From positions 1 through 64,000 of the forward strand of contig NZ_JAEQAZ010000001.1 in the NCBI RefSeq assembly GCF_016654115.1: 64,000 nucleotides of DNA. The letters run 5' to 3'. A model generated the notes under the pieces. That model was given only the letters and a program-made list of their open reading frames with translations, searched no databases and was not told where the DNA came from. Made by a program: the position numbers and the translations under genes. The stretch is from Streptomyces sp. MBT53. GTDB taxonomy: Bacteria; Actinomycetota; Actinomycetes; Streptomycetales; Streptomycetaceae. Every line of letters begins with the position of its first letter. Positions within the stretch are counted from its first letter, which is position 1. Below are positions 27,404 to 35,231 of the stretch, piece by piece.

Positions 27404-28189
27404 TCAGATCGTGAACGCGGTGCGGAAGCGGTCCAGGGCGCGTTCGCTGTCGTCGTCCGAGGCCCAGGCCTCCATCGCGACCGTGCCGTCGTAGCCGATG
27501 TCGGCGAGGGCGCGGGCGATCGCCGGGTAGTTGATCTCGCCGGTGCCGGGCTCCTGACGGCCGGGTACGTCCGCCACCTGGATCTCGCCGATCAGGCCCA
27601 ACCGGTGTGCCTTGCGGACGAGTTCGATGAGGTTCCCCTCGCCGATCTGCGCGTGGTAGAGGTCCAGGTTCATCCGCAGGCCGGGCCGGTCCACCGCCTT
27701 GACCAGGGCCAGGGTGTCGGCGGCTGTCGCGAACGGGACGCCCGGGTGGTCGACCGCGGCGTTGAGGTTCTCCAGCGTGAAGGTGACACCGGCGCTCTCG
27801 CCCAGCTCGGCGAGGCGGGTCAGGGTGCGGTGGGCGGCGATCCACATCGGGCCCGTGGGCTCACCGCGCACCGGAACCACCGGCAGACCCTCGGAGTTCA
27901 GACCTGTGCCGTGCAAGTTGAGGCGAGGGCAGCCCAGTTGATCCGCCGCCTTGACCGACTCCTCGGCGGTGCGCAGGAGTTCGGCGGCGCCCGCCTCGTC
28001 GGTGAGACTGCCCCGGATGTAGCCCGTCATCGACGAGAACTCGGCCGGGGTGCGCGTGAGCGCGTCCAGGTCGTGCCGGGTCCAGTCCCAGATCTCGACC
28101 TGGAAACCGGCTTCGTGGATCCGCCGCGCCCGCTCGTGGATCGGCAGGTCCCGGAAGACCATCTCGGCACAGACCGCCAACGTGTACAT
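27404..28189 (-). CDS. TIM-barrel sugar isomerase (hydroxypyruvate isomerase / Hyi-like)
   Basis: This 261-residue protein is of the xylose-isomerase-like TIM barrel family. It shows the Hyi-type pattern: LAVCAEMVFRDLPIHERARRIHEAGFQVEIWDW at the start, LNLHGTG, FTLENLNAAVDHPG with the metal-binding glutamate, MNLDLYHAQIGEGNLIELV with Asp-His, then IQVADVPGRQEPGTGEINYPAI and a terminal AMEAW glutamate. Metal-dependent isomerisation or epimerisation of a keto-sugar or hydroxy-keto acid is expected. With the Gfo/Idh/MocA dehydrogenase directly downstream it probably forms a short sugar or polyol catabolic route. ATG 28189 lies 26 bases downstream of the perfect LacI-type operator. Confidence 0.87.
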   Translation of the reverse strand: MYTLAVCAEMVFRDLPIHERARRIHEAGFQVEIWDWTRHDLDALTRTPAEFSSMTGYIRGSLTDEAGAAELLRTAEESVKAADQLGCPRLNLHGTGLNSEGLPVVPVRGEPTGPMWIAAHRTLTRLAELGESAGVTFTLENLNAAVDHPGVPFATAADTLALVKAVDRPGLRMNLDLYHAQIGEGNLIELVRKAHRLGLIGEIQVADVPGRQEPGTGEINYPAIARALADIGYDGTVAMEAWASDDDSERALDRFRTAFTI

Positions 28190-28214
28190 GATCGCTCGCC
28201 CTTCCAGCTGCGCT

Positions 28215-28230
28215 TCTAGAACGTTCTAGA
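28215..28230. promoter_or_regulatory. Perfect LacI-type operator O1
   Basis: TCTAGAACGTTCTAGA is a perfect 16-bp palindrome with the central CG step typical of LacI/GalR sites. It lies just upstream of the isomerase start and is probably bound by the divergent LacI-family protein. Confidence 0.8.
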
Positions 28231-28284
28231 TGGCAGTAGTACGCCACTACCGGATGCGTGTGTCAAGCCTTCGCCCCGGATGCT

Positions 28285-28300
28285 TCTAGAACGTTGCAGA
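28285..28300. promoter_or_regulatory. Second, imperfect LacI-type operator O2
   Basis: TCTAGAACGTTGCAGA matches O1 except for two bases in the right arm. Its centre lies 70 bp from that of O1 (about seven helical turns), so looping or dual control of the isomerase operon and of the regulator's own promoter is plausible. Confidence 0.72.
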
Positions 28301-28371
28301 ACCCTGTCGAGCAGCTAGGATCTCGGCAGGCGACGACCCCTCGACCGTGCCCCTCGACCGGAAGGACATCC

Positions 28372-29403
28372 GTGCCGGCCACCCCCGCGGTCCCCGACGG
28401 CAAGCGGCCCACCCTGGCCCATGTCGCGGCCCGGGCGGGCGTCTCCGTCGCGCTGGTCTCGATCGTGATGCGCGGGGCCTACGGCGCGAGCGCCGCCTCC
28501 CGGGAGCGGGTTCTCAAGGCCGCCGAGGAGATCGGCTACCGGCCCGACACCCGAGCCAGGGTGCTGCGCAGCAACCGCTCACGGCTGCTCGGCGTGCAGT
28601 TCGGACTGCGCCATCCCTTCCACACCGACCTGGTCGAGGGCATCTACGCCGCCGCCGAGCCCGCCGGCTACCAGGTGGCGCTCAGCGCGGTCGCGCCCAC
28701 GCGCGGTGAGCGGCAGGCCGTGGAGGCGCTGCTCGCCGACCGCTGCGAGGCCCTCGTCCTGCTCGGCCCCGAGGTCCCGGCCACCCGCCTCGCGCACCTC
28801 GCCACACAGGTCCCGGTCGTCTCCGTGGCCCGGCGGCTGTGGCCCGCCCCGCCCGCCGTGGACGTCGTCCGCACCGCCGACGACGAGGGCGCCCGCCAGG
28901 CCGTCGACCACCTGGTGGCGCTCGGCCACCGGGCCATCGCCCACATCGACGGCGGCCGGGCACCCGGCGCCGCCGACCGCCGCCGGGGCTACCGCACCGC
29001 GATGCACCGACACGGCCTCGACGAGCATGTCCGGGTCCTGCCCGGGGGTCTCACCGAGGACGACGGCGCGCGCGCCGCCCGCACACTGCTCGCGGAGAAC
29101 CCCCGGCCCAGCGCGGTCCTCGCCTTCAACGACCGCTGCGCCACGGGCGTCCTCGACACCTTTCTGCGGGCCGGTGTCACCGTCCCCGGCGAGATCTCCG
29201 TGGTCGGTTTCGACGACACCAGCCTGTCGCGGCTCGCCCACATCGACCTCACCACCGTCGCCCAGGACATCCCCCGCCTCGCGGAACTCGCCGTCGGCCG
29301 CGCCATCGCCCGCCTCGACGGAGAGGCCGTACCGGACGGCGAGCAGGTCGTCGCACCGCGGCTCGTGGTCCGGGGGACGACGGCCGCGCCCGGCACGGGC
29401 TGA
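28372..29403 (+). CDS. LacI family transcriptional regulator
   Basis: This 343-residue repressor has the LacI helix-turn-helix at residues 12-32 (TLAHVAARAGVSVALVSIVMRG), the hinge helix region ending LRSNRSRLLGVQF, and a periplasmic-binding-like effector domain with VSVARRL, AFNDRCATGVLDTFLRAG and ISVVGFDDTSLSRLAHIDLTTV. GTG 28372 follows GGAAGGAC and gives the family's usual length; the longer frame from 28258 runs through operator O2. It is divergent from the isomerase-dehydrogenase operon, and two copies of a LacI-type site lie between them, so local control by a sugar or polyol effector is strongly suggested. Confidence 0.9.
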   Translation: MPATPAVPDGKRPTLAHVAARAGVSVALVSIVMRGAYGASAASRERVLKAAEEIGYRPDTRARVLRSNRSRLLGVQFGLRHPFHTDLVEGIYAAAEPAGYQVALSAVAPTRGERQAVEALLADRCEALVLLGPEVPATRLAHLATQVPVVSVARRLWPAPPAVDVVRTADDEGARQAVDHLVALGHRAIAHIDGGRAPGAADRRRGYRTAMHRHGLDEHVRVLPGGLTEDDGARAARTLLAENPRPSAVLAFNDRCATGVLDTFLRAGVTVPGEISVVGFDDTSLSRLAHIDLTTVAQDIPRLAELAVGRAIARLDGEAVPDGEQVVAPRLVVRGTTAAPGTG

Positions 29404-29408
29404 TCCCG

Positions 29409-30644
29409 CTACTCCGCCGAGGCCGGCTCCAGACTCTCCCGCACCTTCGGCAGGATGTTGGTGACGTAGTCCTCGACCACCGTGTCCAGATCGATGTCGT
29501 GCTGCGCCCGCTCGGCCAGGTACCAGCGGTGTTCGAGCAGCTCGTGGTAGATCTCGGCCGAGTCCATCGACCCGCGCAGCTCCAGGGGCACGGCCCGCAC
29601 GGTGGGCCGGAACACGTCCCGCACCCACCGGTGCGCGAGCACCTCGGGACGGGCGGCGAGCGGGTCGCCCGGCGCGTAGTCGTCCTGGGTGGCCATCCAG
29701 CTCTCCAGGTCGTTGAGCAGCCGGCGCGCCTGGTTCTCCTCGGCGTCCAGGCCGGTCAGGCGCAGCAGTTGGCGCTGATGGTGGCCCGCGTCGACGACCT
29801 TCGGCACGAACGTGACCGTGTCGCCGTTCGAGGAGTGCTCGATCTGCATCTCGGCCACGTCGAAGCCGAGTTCGTTGAGACGCCGGATCCGGCGTTCGAT
29901 GAAGTGGTACTTGCCCGCCGGATACACCGAGACCCGGGTCAGCTCCTCCCACAGCCCCTGGTAGCGGGCGCAGATCTCCATGCCGAACTCGATCGGGTCG
30001 ACGGACGGGTGCAGCGCCCCCGACGCCTCCAGGTCGAGCAGCTCCCCGCTGATGTTGACGCGCGCGAGATCGAGGTCGTACTCCCGCTGCCCGTCGCTGA
30101 GCCGGGCGTGCAGGTCGCCGGTCTCCGCGTCCACGAGATACGCGGCGTAGGCGCCCGCGTCCCGCCGGAACAGCGTGTTGGACAGCGAGCAGTCGCCCCA
30201 CGCGAACCCGGCCAGGTGCAGCCGCACCAGCAGCACGGCCAGCGCGTCCATCAGCCGGTGCATGGTGGCCGGCCGCAGCGTCGTCTCGAACATCGAGCGG
30301 TACGGCATCGAGCCGCCCAAGTGCCGGGTGATCAGCACCGGTTCCAGCGGCTCGCCGGCCGTGTCGGCGCGTCCGGTGACCACGGCGAGGGGGTCGACGG
30401 CGGGGATGCCGAGCCGGTCCAGGTCGCGCAGCAGCTCGTACTCGCGCAGCGCGGGCCGTTCCGCCAGCTCCTTGACGGCTATGACCTCGCTGCCGGCGCG
30501 GGCGTAGCGCACGACGTGCCGGGAGATGCCGCGCGGTAGCGGCACCAGGTATTCCTCGGGCCACTCCTCCAGCGGAACGTCCCAGGGCAGTTCCAGCAGG
30601 AGCACCGGATGCTCGGGGTTGGTCGCGTTGATCTGCAGTGCCAT
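29409..30644 (-). CDS. DUF4032 protein with kinase-like N-terminal domain
   Basis: This 411-residue protein matches the actinobacterial DUF4032 architecture. The first 230 residues resemble a small-molecule or lipopolysaccharide-kinase fold: VIAVKELAERPAL (candidate ATP lysine), ALREYELLRDLDRLGIPAVDPLAVV, LVRLHLAGFAWGDCSLSNTLF with the catalytic-loop-like GD and N, and YLVDAETGDLHARLSDGQREYDLDLA in the metal-binding position. The C-terminal half (from VDPIEFGMEICARYQGLW) is the DUF4032 part. A catalytic role as a phosphotransferase is possible but unproven. It starts 9 bases after the MBL hydrolase stop, so the two are probably co-transcribed. It converges with the LacI gene with only five bases between. 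Confidence 0.85.
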   Translation of the reverse strand: MALQINATNPEHPVLLLELPWDVPLEEWPEEYLVPLPRGISRHVVRYARAGSEVIAVKELAERPALREYELLRDLDRLGIPAVDPLAVVTGRADTAGEPLEPVLITRHLGGSMPYRSMFETTLRPATMHRLMDALAVLLVRLHLAGFAWGDCSLSNTLFRRDAGAYAAYLVDAETGDLHARLSDGQREYDLDLARVNISGELLDLEASGALHPSVDPIEFGMEICARYQGLWEELTRVSVYPAGKYHFIERRIRRLNELGFDVAEMQIEHSSNGDTVTFVPKVVDAGHHQRQLLRLTGLDAEENQARRLLNDLESWMATQDDYAPGDPLAARPEVLAHRWVRDVFRPTVRAVPLELRGSMDSAEIYHELLEHRWYLAERAQHDIDLDTVVEDYVTNILPKVRESLEPASAE

Positions 30645-30653
30645 GAGGTGACC

Positions 30654-31403
30654 CTAGAACGCGAGTTCGCGGGCGCGCTGCGTCGCCTCACGGATCGGAC
30701 CGGTGTGCACGGAGCCGTGGCCGGGCAGCAGGGTGTCCGCGTCGAGCGCCTCGATGACGTCCAACGAGGCGACGGCACGGGCGCGTTCGTGGTGGAACAT
30801 GCCGGGCAGCAGCTGCGGGCCCTTGATCCGCGAGGTCGGATGACCGCTGACCAGGGCGTCCCCGGAGATCACGATCCCGCTGTCCGGGAGATGGAAGACA
30901 CAGTGCCCGCTCGTGTGGCCGGGAGTGTGCACGGGGACGGGCCGGCCCGGCAGGTCGAGCGGACCGCCCCCGGCCGGGAACGCCTCGGCCGCGGCGACCG
31001 GATGCTGTTCCATGCCTCCGGAGCGGATCGTGTGCACCGCCCACGGCAGGACGCCGGGACGCCAGGCGTTCTTCAGCACGTCGCCCAGGGTCACCTGCTG
31101 GAGGAACTCCCGTCGGGCGTGCGGCACTTCGGCCTCGTGCGCGTAGACGGGTGTGCCGTGGGCGCTGTGCAGGTACTCCGCCGAACCGAGGTGGTCGTTG
31201 TGGGCGTGGGTGAGGAGCACCGCGGCGACCGCCTTGGCCGAACTCCCCACCTGCTCAAGGGAGTCGAGCACGAGCTCACGGTCCCCGGGATACCCGGTGT
31301 CCACGAGGGTGGCCGTGTCGCCGTCCGTGAGGATCACCCAGTTGGTGTTGCTGCCGTGCACGAGATAGGTGGCGTCGGCGACTTGGCGTACTTCTGCCCG
31401 CAT
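30654..31403 (-). CDS. MBL fold metallo-hydrolase
   Basis: This 249-residue protein is a metallo-beta-lactamase-fold hydrolase. The zinc ligands are in THAHNDHLG (His66, His68, Asp70, His71), PVHTPGHTSGHCVF, the bridging aspartate in VISGDALV, and LLPGHG near the C-terminus. The arrangement fits the glyoxalase II / lactonase-like group that hydrolyses thioesters or lactones. No lactamase-specific or RNase features are seen. AAGGAA lies five bases before ATG 31403. It forms a two-gene operon with the DUF4032 gene. Confidence 0.88.
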   Translation of the reverse strand: MRAEVRQVADATYLVHGSNTNWVILTDGDTATLVDTGYPGDRELVLDSLEQVGSSAKAVAAVLLTHAHNDHLGSAEYLHSAHGTPVYAHEAEVPHARREFLQQVTLGDVLKNAWRPGVLPWAVHTIRSGGMEQHPVAAAEAFPAGGGPLDLPGRPVPVHTPGHTSGHCVFHLPDSGIVISGDALVSGHPTSRIKGPQLLPGMFHHERARAVASLDVIEALDADTLLPGHGSVHTGPIREATQRARELAF

Positions 31404-31496
31404 GATCGTTCCTTGCCTGGTGGTGCTGTTCGGATCCGGCCGGTGATTCGGGATCCAGCCAACCAGACGCGTACGGTCTTTGCGCGCGCGGGGGAA

Positions 31497-31527
31497 GCCG
31501 CCTCCGGCACCGTCCGCCGGAGGCGGC
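31497..31527 (-). terminator. Strong hairpin after alkB-like gene
   Basis: GCCGCCTCCGGC (31497-31508) and GCCGGAGGCGGC (31516-31527) form a perfect 12-bp stem with a 7-base loop, extended by flanking CGCGGGG/CCCCGCG. It lies 35 bases past the reverse-strand AlkB stop. Confidence 0.8.
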
Positions 31528-31561
31528 CCCCGCGTGCGTCCGAAGCGGCCGCCTCTCCGCC

Positions 31562-32194
31562 TCAGTGCACGCCGTGCGGGCGGAACTGCACGCTGATGCG
31601 CGGTCCCGTGGCTCGGGTGGTCTTCGGGACGCAGTGCTCCCAGGTCCGCTGACAGGAACCGCCCATCACGATCAGATCGCCGTGCCCCAGCGCGTGCCGC
31701 ACGGACGCGCCGCCGCGCAGCGGACGCAGCAGTAGATCGCGGGGCACGCCCACGGAGAGGATCGCCACCATCGTGTCCACGCGGGCACCCCGCCCGATCC
31801 GGTCACCGTGCCAGGCGACACTGTCCCGGCCGTCGCGGTAGTAGCACAGCCCGGACGTGGTGAAGGGCTCGCCCAACTCCCTTGCGTAGTACGCCGAGAG
31901 CTCGTCCCTGGCCTCGGCCAGCACCGGATGCGGCAGCGCGTCGTCGGCGCCGTAGTAGGCCAGCAGCCGGGGTACGGCCACGACCTGGTCGTACATCTGA
32001 CGGCGCTCGGCGCGCCACGGCACCCCGGCGGCCAGTTCCTCGAACAGGGCGTCGGCGCCGCTCAGCCACCCGGGCAGCACATCGATCCAGGCGCCGAGCC
32101 CCAGCGTGGTGCGGCGGATCCCGTGGAGGGGGCCGAGGCGGAGTCGGTCGGTCTGGTCGAAGAGCGAGCCCTGGAGGTGGTGGTGCGCGGTCAT
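31562..32194 (-). CDS. AlkB-like 2-oxoglutarate/Fe(II) dioxygenase
   Basis: This 210-residue protein has the AlkB demethylase core. The iron ligands are His129 and Asp131 in VAWHGDRIGRG and His187 in RTWEHCVPK, and the 2-oxoglutarate arginines lie in PRISVQFRPH (Arg199/Arg205). The N-terminal nucleotide-recognition lid contains WRAERRQMYDQVVAVPRLLAYYG. AlkB enzymes oxidatively remove alkyl groups from 1-methyladenine, 3-methylcytosine and related lesions. ATG 32194 fits the family start; upstream frame is non-homologous. It is divergent from a TetR-FAD dehydrogenase unit, with TetR-type palindromes between. Confidence 0.88.
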   Translation of the reverse strand: MTAHHHLQGSLFDQTDRLRLGPLHGIRRTTLGLGAWIDVLPGWLSGADALFEELAAGVPWRAERRQMYDQVVAVPRLLAYYGADDALPHPVLAEARDELSAYYARELGEPFTTSGLCYYRDGRDSVAWHGDRIGRGARVDTMVAILSVGVPRDLLLRPLRGGASVRHALGHGDLIVMGGSCQRTWEHCVPKTTRATGPRISVQFRPHGVH

Positions 32195-32260
32195 GGGACC
32201 AGCGTACTCCTTATTCGAATATGTGTTCCCATTCATGTTCGGCTTTGCGTTCGACTCTTT

Positions 32261-32294
32261 CGATACATCGGTGTATCGGATACATTCACGTATC
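32261..32294. promoter_or_regulatory. Two adjacent inverted repeats, candidate TetR autoregulatory operator
   Basis: CGATACATCGGTGTATCG (32261-32278) has perfect CGATACA/TGTATCG arms. GATACATTCACGTATC (32279-32294) repeats the GATAC/GTATC half-sites immediately beside it. They end 26 bases before the TetR start and lie in an AT-rich promoter region (32205-32300). Confidence 0.75.
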
Positions 32295-32320
32295 GAACAT
32301 CGGGACGCGGAGGTCCGGGC

Positions 32321-32944
32321 ATGGTGGCGGAGGCGACGGCCAAGCGGGTGACCAGGCGCCGGGTGCGTACGCGGGCCAATCTGCTGGACGCCGCGTTCGC
32401 CGTGTTCGCCGCGAAAGGCTTCGGGCGGGTCTCCATCGAGGAGGTCTGCGAGGCCGCCGGCTACAGCAGGGGCGCCTTCTACTCGAACTTCGACAGCCTC
32501 GACGGGCTGTTCTTCGCGCTCTACCAGGAGCGGGCCGAGCTGATCGCCGAGCAGGTGGCAGGCGCGCTCGCCCTCGACGGCCCCGACCTCGACGTCCCCG
32601 CCGCCGTCGACCGCGTCACGGACGTGCTGCTCCTCGACCTGGACTGGCTCCTGGTGAAGACCGACTTCCTGGTGCACGCGGCCCGCGACCCCGCCGTGGC
32701 ACAGACCCTGCTGGGACACCGGGCCCGACTGCGTGGCGCGATCGCGCACCGCCTCGGCCGCGCCCGGGGTCTCGCCGAACTCCCAGTCGTGCTCGGCGAC
32801 TTGGACGCGGCGGCGTACGCCGTGGTCGCCGCGTACGACGGCGTCACCACCCAACTCCTCCTGGACAAGGACGTGGAGCACGCCCGCGTCTGGCTCAAGC
32901 AGCTCCTCACCGCCCTGCTGACGGACGGCAGCGGCACCCCGTAA
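32321..32944 (+). CDS. TetR family regulator
   Basis: This 207-residue regulator has the TetR DNA-binding domain at residues 15-60 (RANLLDAAFAVFAAKGFGRVSIEEVCEAAGYSRGAFYSNFDSLDGLFFALY) and an all-helical ligand-binding C-terminal domain of the AcrR/TetR_C type. GGACGCGGAGG lies upstream of ATG 32321. It sits directly downstream of two CGATAC-type inverted repeats and 65 bases upstream of the FAD dehydrogenase gene, so it probably represses itself and that gene and perhaps the divergent alkB-like gene. The inducer is unknown; the dehydrogenase substrate is a reasonable guess. Confidence 0.88.
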   Translation: MVAEATAKRVTRRRVRTRANLLDAAFAVFAAKGFGRVSIEEVCEAAGYSRGAFYSNFDSLDGLFFALYQERAELIAEQVAGALALDGPDLDVPAAVDRVTDVLLLDLDWLLVKTDFLVHAARDPAVAQTLLGHRARLRGAIAHRLGRARGLAELPVVLGDLDAAAYAVVAAYDGVTTQLLLDKDVEHARVWLKQLLTALLTDGSGTP

Positions 32945-33009
32945 CAACCACCTCCCTTGAGAAAAACCCCGATTACCAACTGAACCCAACGAGAAGGGCA
33001 ACGGTCGCC

Positions 33010-34683
33010 ATGGATGCGGACGTCATCGTCGTCGGAGCCGGTCTGGCCGGTCTGGTCGCGGCCCATGAACTGACCAGCCAGGGACGCCGGGTCGCGCTCG
33101 TCGACCAGGAGAACGCCGCCAACCTCGGCGGGCAGGCGTTCTGGTCCTTCGGCGGGCTGTTCCTCGTCGACTCGCCGGAGCAGCGCCGCCTCGGCATCAA
33201 GGACTCCTTCGACCTGGCCTGGAACGACTGGCAGGGCAGTGCGGGCTTCGACCGCGTCGACGACGAGGACTCCTGGGCGGTGCGCTGGGCGCGCGCCTAC
33301 GTCGAGTTCGCGGCCGGCGAGAAGCGGACCTGGCTCGACGGCCACGGCATCAAACTGCTGCCCACCGTCGGCTGGGCGGAACGCGGAGACCTGCGCGCCC
33401 ACGGACACGGCAACTCCGTCCCGCGCTTCCACGTCACCTGGGGCACCGGCACCGGAGTCGTGGAACCCTTCGTGAACTACGCGAAGCAGGCCGCCCGCGA
33501 CGGGCTCCTCACCTTCTACTACCGCCACCAGGTGGACGAGTTGGTCGTCGCGGAGGGCGAGGCGCGCGGCGTGCGCGGCACCGTCCTCGCCGAGGACGAC
33601 TCGCCGCGCGGTGTCTCCTCCAGCCGCGAGGCCATCGGCGAGTTCGAACTCACCGCGCAGGCCGTCGTCGTCACCACCGGCGGCATCGGCGCCAACCACG
33701 ACATCGTCCGCCAGTACTGGCCCGAACGCCTCGGCACCCCGCCCGCCGAGATGATCACCGGCGTCCCCGCCTACGTCGACGGCCGGATGCTCGACATCAG
33801 CGCCGAGGCGGGCGTACGACTGGTCAACCGCGACCGCATGTGGCACTACACCGAGGGCCTGCAGAACTGGAACCCGGTCTGGCCAGGACACGGCATCCGC
33901 ATCCTGCCCGGCCCTTCCTCCCTGTGGTTCGACGCCCTCGGCCGCCGCCTGCCCGACCCGTGCCTGCCGGGCTACGACACCCTCAACACCCTCAAGTACC
34001 TGCGCACGACAGCGGACTTGGCGGACCACGACCACTCCTGGTTCATCCTCACCCAGAAGATCATCGAGAAGGAGTTCGCGCTCTCGGGCTCCGAGCAGAA
34101 CCCCGACATCACCGCCAAGGACAAGAAGGCGGTGCTGCGCGACCGGCTGCTGGGCAAGGGCGCGCCCGGCCCGGTGGACGCCTTCCTGCGCAAGGGCGCG
34201 GACTTCGTGACGGCCGGAAACCTGGAGCAACTGGTCGAGAAAATGAACCAGTTGACCGACAAGCCGCTTCTCGACGCGGCGGTGGTGCGCCGTCAGATCG
34301 AGGCCCGCGACCTCCAGATGGCCAACCCGTACAGCAAGGACTCCCAGATCCAGGGCATCCGCAACGCCCGCCGCTACATCGGCGACCGCCTGGGCCGCGT
34401 CGCCACCCCGCACCGCATCCTCGACCCGGCCGCCGGTCCCCTGATCGGCGTCAAGCTGCACATCCTGACCCGCAAGACCCTCGGCGGCATCCAGACCGAC
34501 CTGGACTCACGCGCCCTGGGCGCCGACGGCAAGCCGATCGGCGGACTGTACGCGGCGGGGGAGGTGGCCGGCTTCGGCGGCGGTGGTGTGCACGGCTACA
34601 ACGCCCTCGAAGGCACCTTCCTCGGCGGCTGCCTCTTCTCCGGGCGCGCGGCGGGCCGCGCGGCGGCCAAGCAGACCGCCTGA
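33010..34683 (+). CDS. FAD-binding dehydrogenase (KstD/fumarate-reductase fold)
   Basis: This 557-residue flavoprotein starts with the dinucleotide motif VIVVGAGLAGLVAAHEL and an acidic residue at the end of strand 2 (VALVDQEN). It closes with the FAD-binding GGLYAAGEVAGFGGGGVHGYNALEGTFLGGCLFSGRAAG typical of the FAD_binding_2 family (3-ketosteroid dehydrogenases, fumarate reductases and predicted oxidoreductases of the COG3573 type). The central capping domain is present, and length agrees with the COG3573-like group. The natural substrate is unknown; steroid-type delta-1 dehydrogenation is only one option. GAGAAGGG precedes ATG 33010. It follows the TetR gene on the same strand and is probably controlled by it. 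Confidence 0.86.
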   Translation: MDADVIVVGAGLAGLVAAHELTSQGRRVALVDQENAANLGGQAFWSFGGLFLVDSPEQRRLGIKDSFDLAWNDWQGSAGFDRVDDEDSWAVRWARAYVEFAAGEKRTWLDGHGIKLLPTVGWAERGDLRAHGHGNSVPRFHVTWGTGTGVVEPFVNYAKQAARDGLLTFYYRHQVDELVVAEGEARGVRGTVLAEDDSPRGVSSSREAIGEFELTAQAVVVTTGGIGANHDIVRQYWPERLGTPPAEMITGVPAYVDGRMLDISAEAGVRLVNRDRMWHYTEGLQNWNPVWPGHGIRILPGPSSLWFDALGRRLPDPCLPGYDTLNTLKYLRTTADLADHDHSWFILTQKIIEKEFALSGSEQNPDITAKDKKAVLRDRLLGKGAPGPVDAFLRKGADFVTAGNLEQLVEKMNQLTDKPLLDAAVVRRQIEARDLQMANPYSKDSQIQGIRNARRYIGDRLGRVATPHRILDPAAGPLIGVKLHILTRKTLGGIQTDLDSRALGADGKPIGGLYAAGEVAGFGGGGVHGYNALEGTFLGGCLFSGRAAGRAAAKQTA

Positions 34684-34713
34684 CCGGAGGCCCCGGCCCG
34701 TCTCCTCAGCTGT

Positions 34714-35064
34714 TCAGCTGTCGAGGAGGCGGGCCAGCACCGCCGCGTGACTCTCCTGCGGCGACTTCACCGCCGTCAGCAGGGTCACCGGGCCCATCCG
34801 GACCAAGTTCCGCAAGGTGTGCAGGAGTTGGGCCGCCTCCGGCTCGGCGAGCTCCGCCTCGTAGCGACCGGTGAACTCCTCGTACGACCCCTCGCCCGCG
34901 TGGTACCAGCGGCGCAGCTCGTTCGACGGGGTGAGGGCCTTGGGCCACTCGTCGACGCGGGCCGCGTCCTTGGACAGACCGCGCGGCCACAGCCGGTCGA
35001 CCAGGACGCGGACGCCGTCCTCCGGCTCGGGCGGATCGTAGACACGGCGCACGCGGACGGTCAC
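34714..35064 (-). CDS. DUF488 family protein
   Basis: This 116-residue protein is of the DUF488 family: VRVRRVYDPPEPEDGVRVLVDRLWPRGLSKDAARVDEWPKALTPSNELRRWYHAG, then EEFTGRYEAEL and PVTLLTAVKSPQESHAAVLARLL. Most DUF488 proteins have a cysteine near the end (TLLYSAKD or xxCxE); here the equivalent region reads LLTAVKSPQESHA with no cysteine. Start at GTG 35064 gives the family's normal N-terminus; longer frames run through low-complexity sequence. The function is unknown. It is divergent from the M1 peptidase gene. Confidence 0.82.
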   Translation of the reverse strand: MTVRVRRVYDPPEPEDGVRVLVDRLWPRGLSKDAARVDEWPKALTPSNELRRWYHAGEGSYEEFTGRYEAELAEPEAAQLLHTLRNLVRMGPVTLLTAVKSPQESHAAVLARLLDS

Positions 35065-35231
35065 GGGCGGGCTCCCTCGGGTGGCGGTGGTGCCCGCGAG
35101 CCTACGTCCGGGAACGCGCCCGGCGCGGGGGCGACGCGGCGTAACTTGACCCGCACATGAAGGATTCGGAGGGTGTGGTCGGCCTAGTCTCTGAGACGAA
35201 TGATCACCCCCCTCACTCTGTAGGAGCGCAT

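Noticed and set aside
31882..33009. N-terminal extension of the FAD dehydrogenase frame
   Set aside because: It covers the alkB-like and TetR genes in a wrong frame and is Arg-rich. The dinucleotide motif starts only a few residues after ATG 33010.
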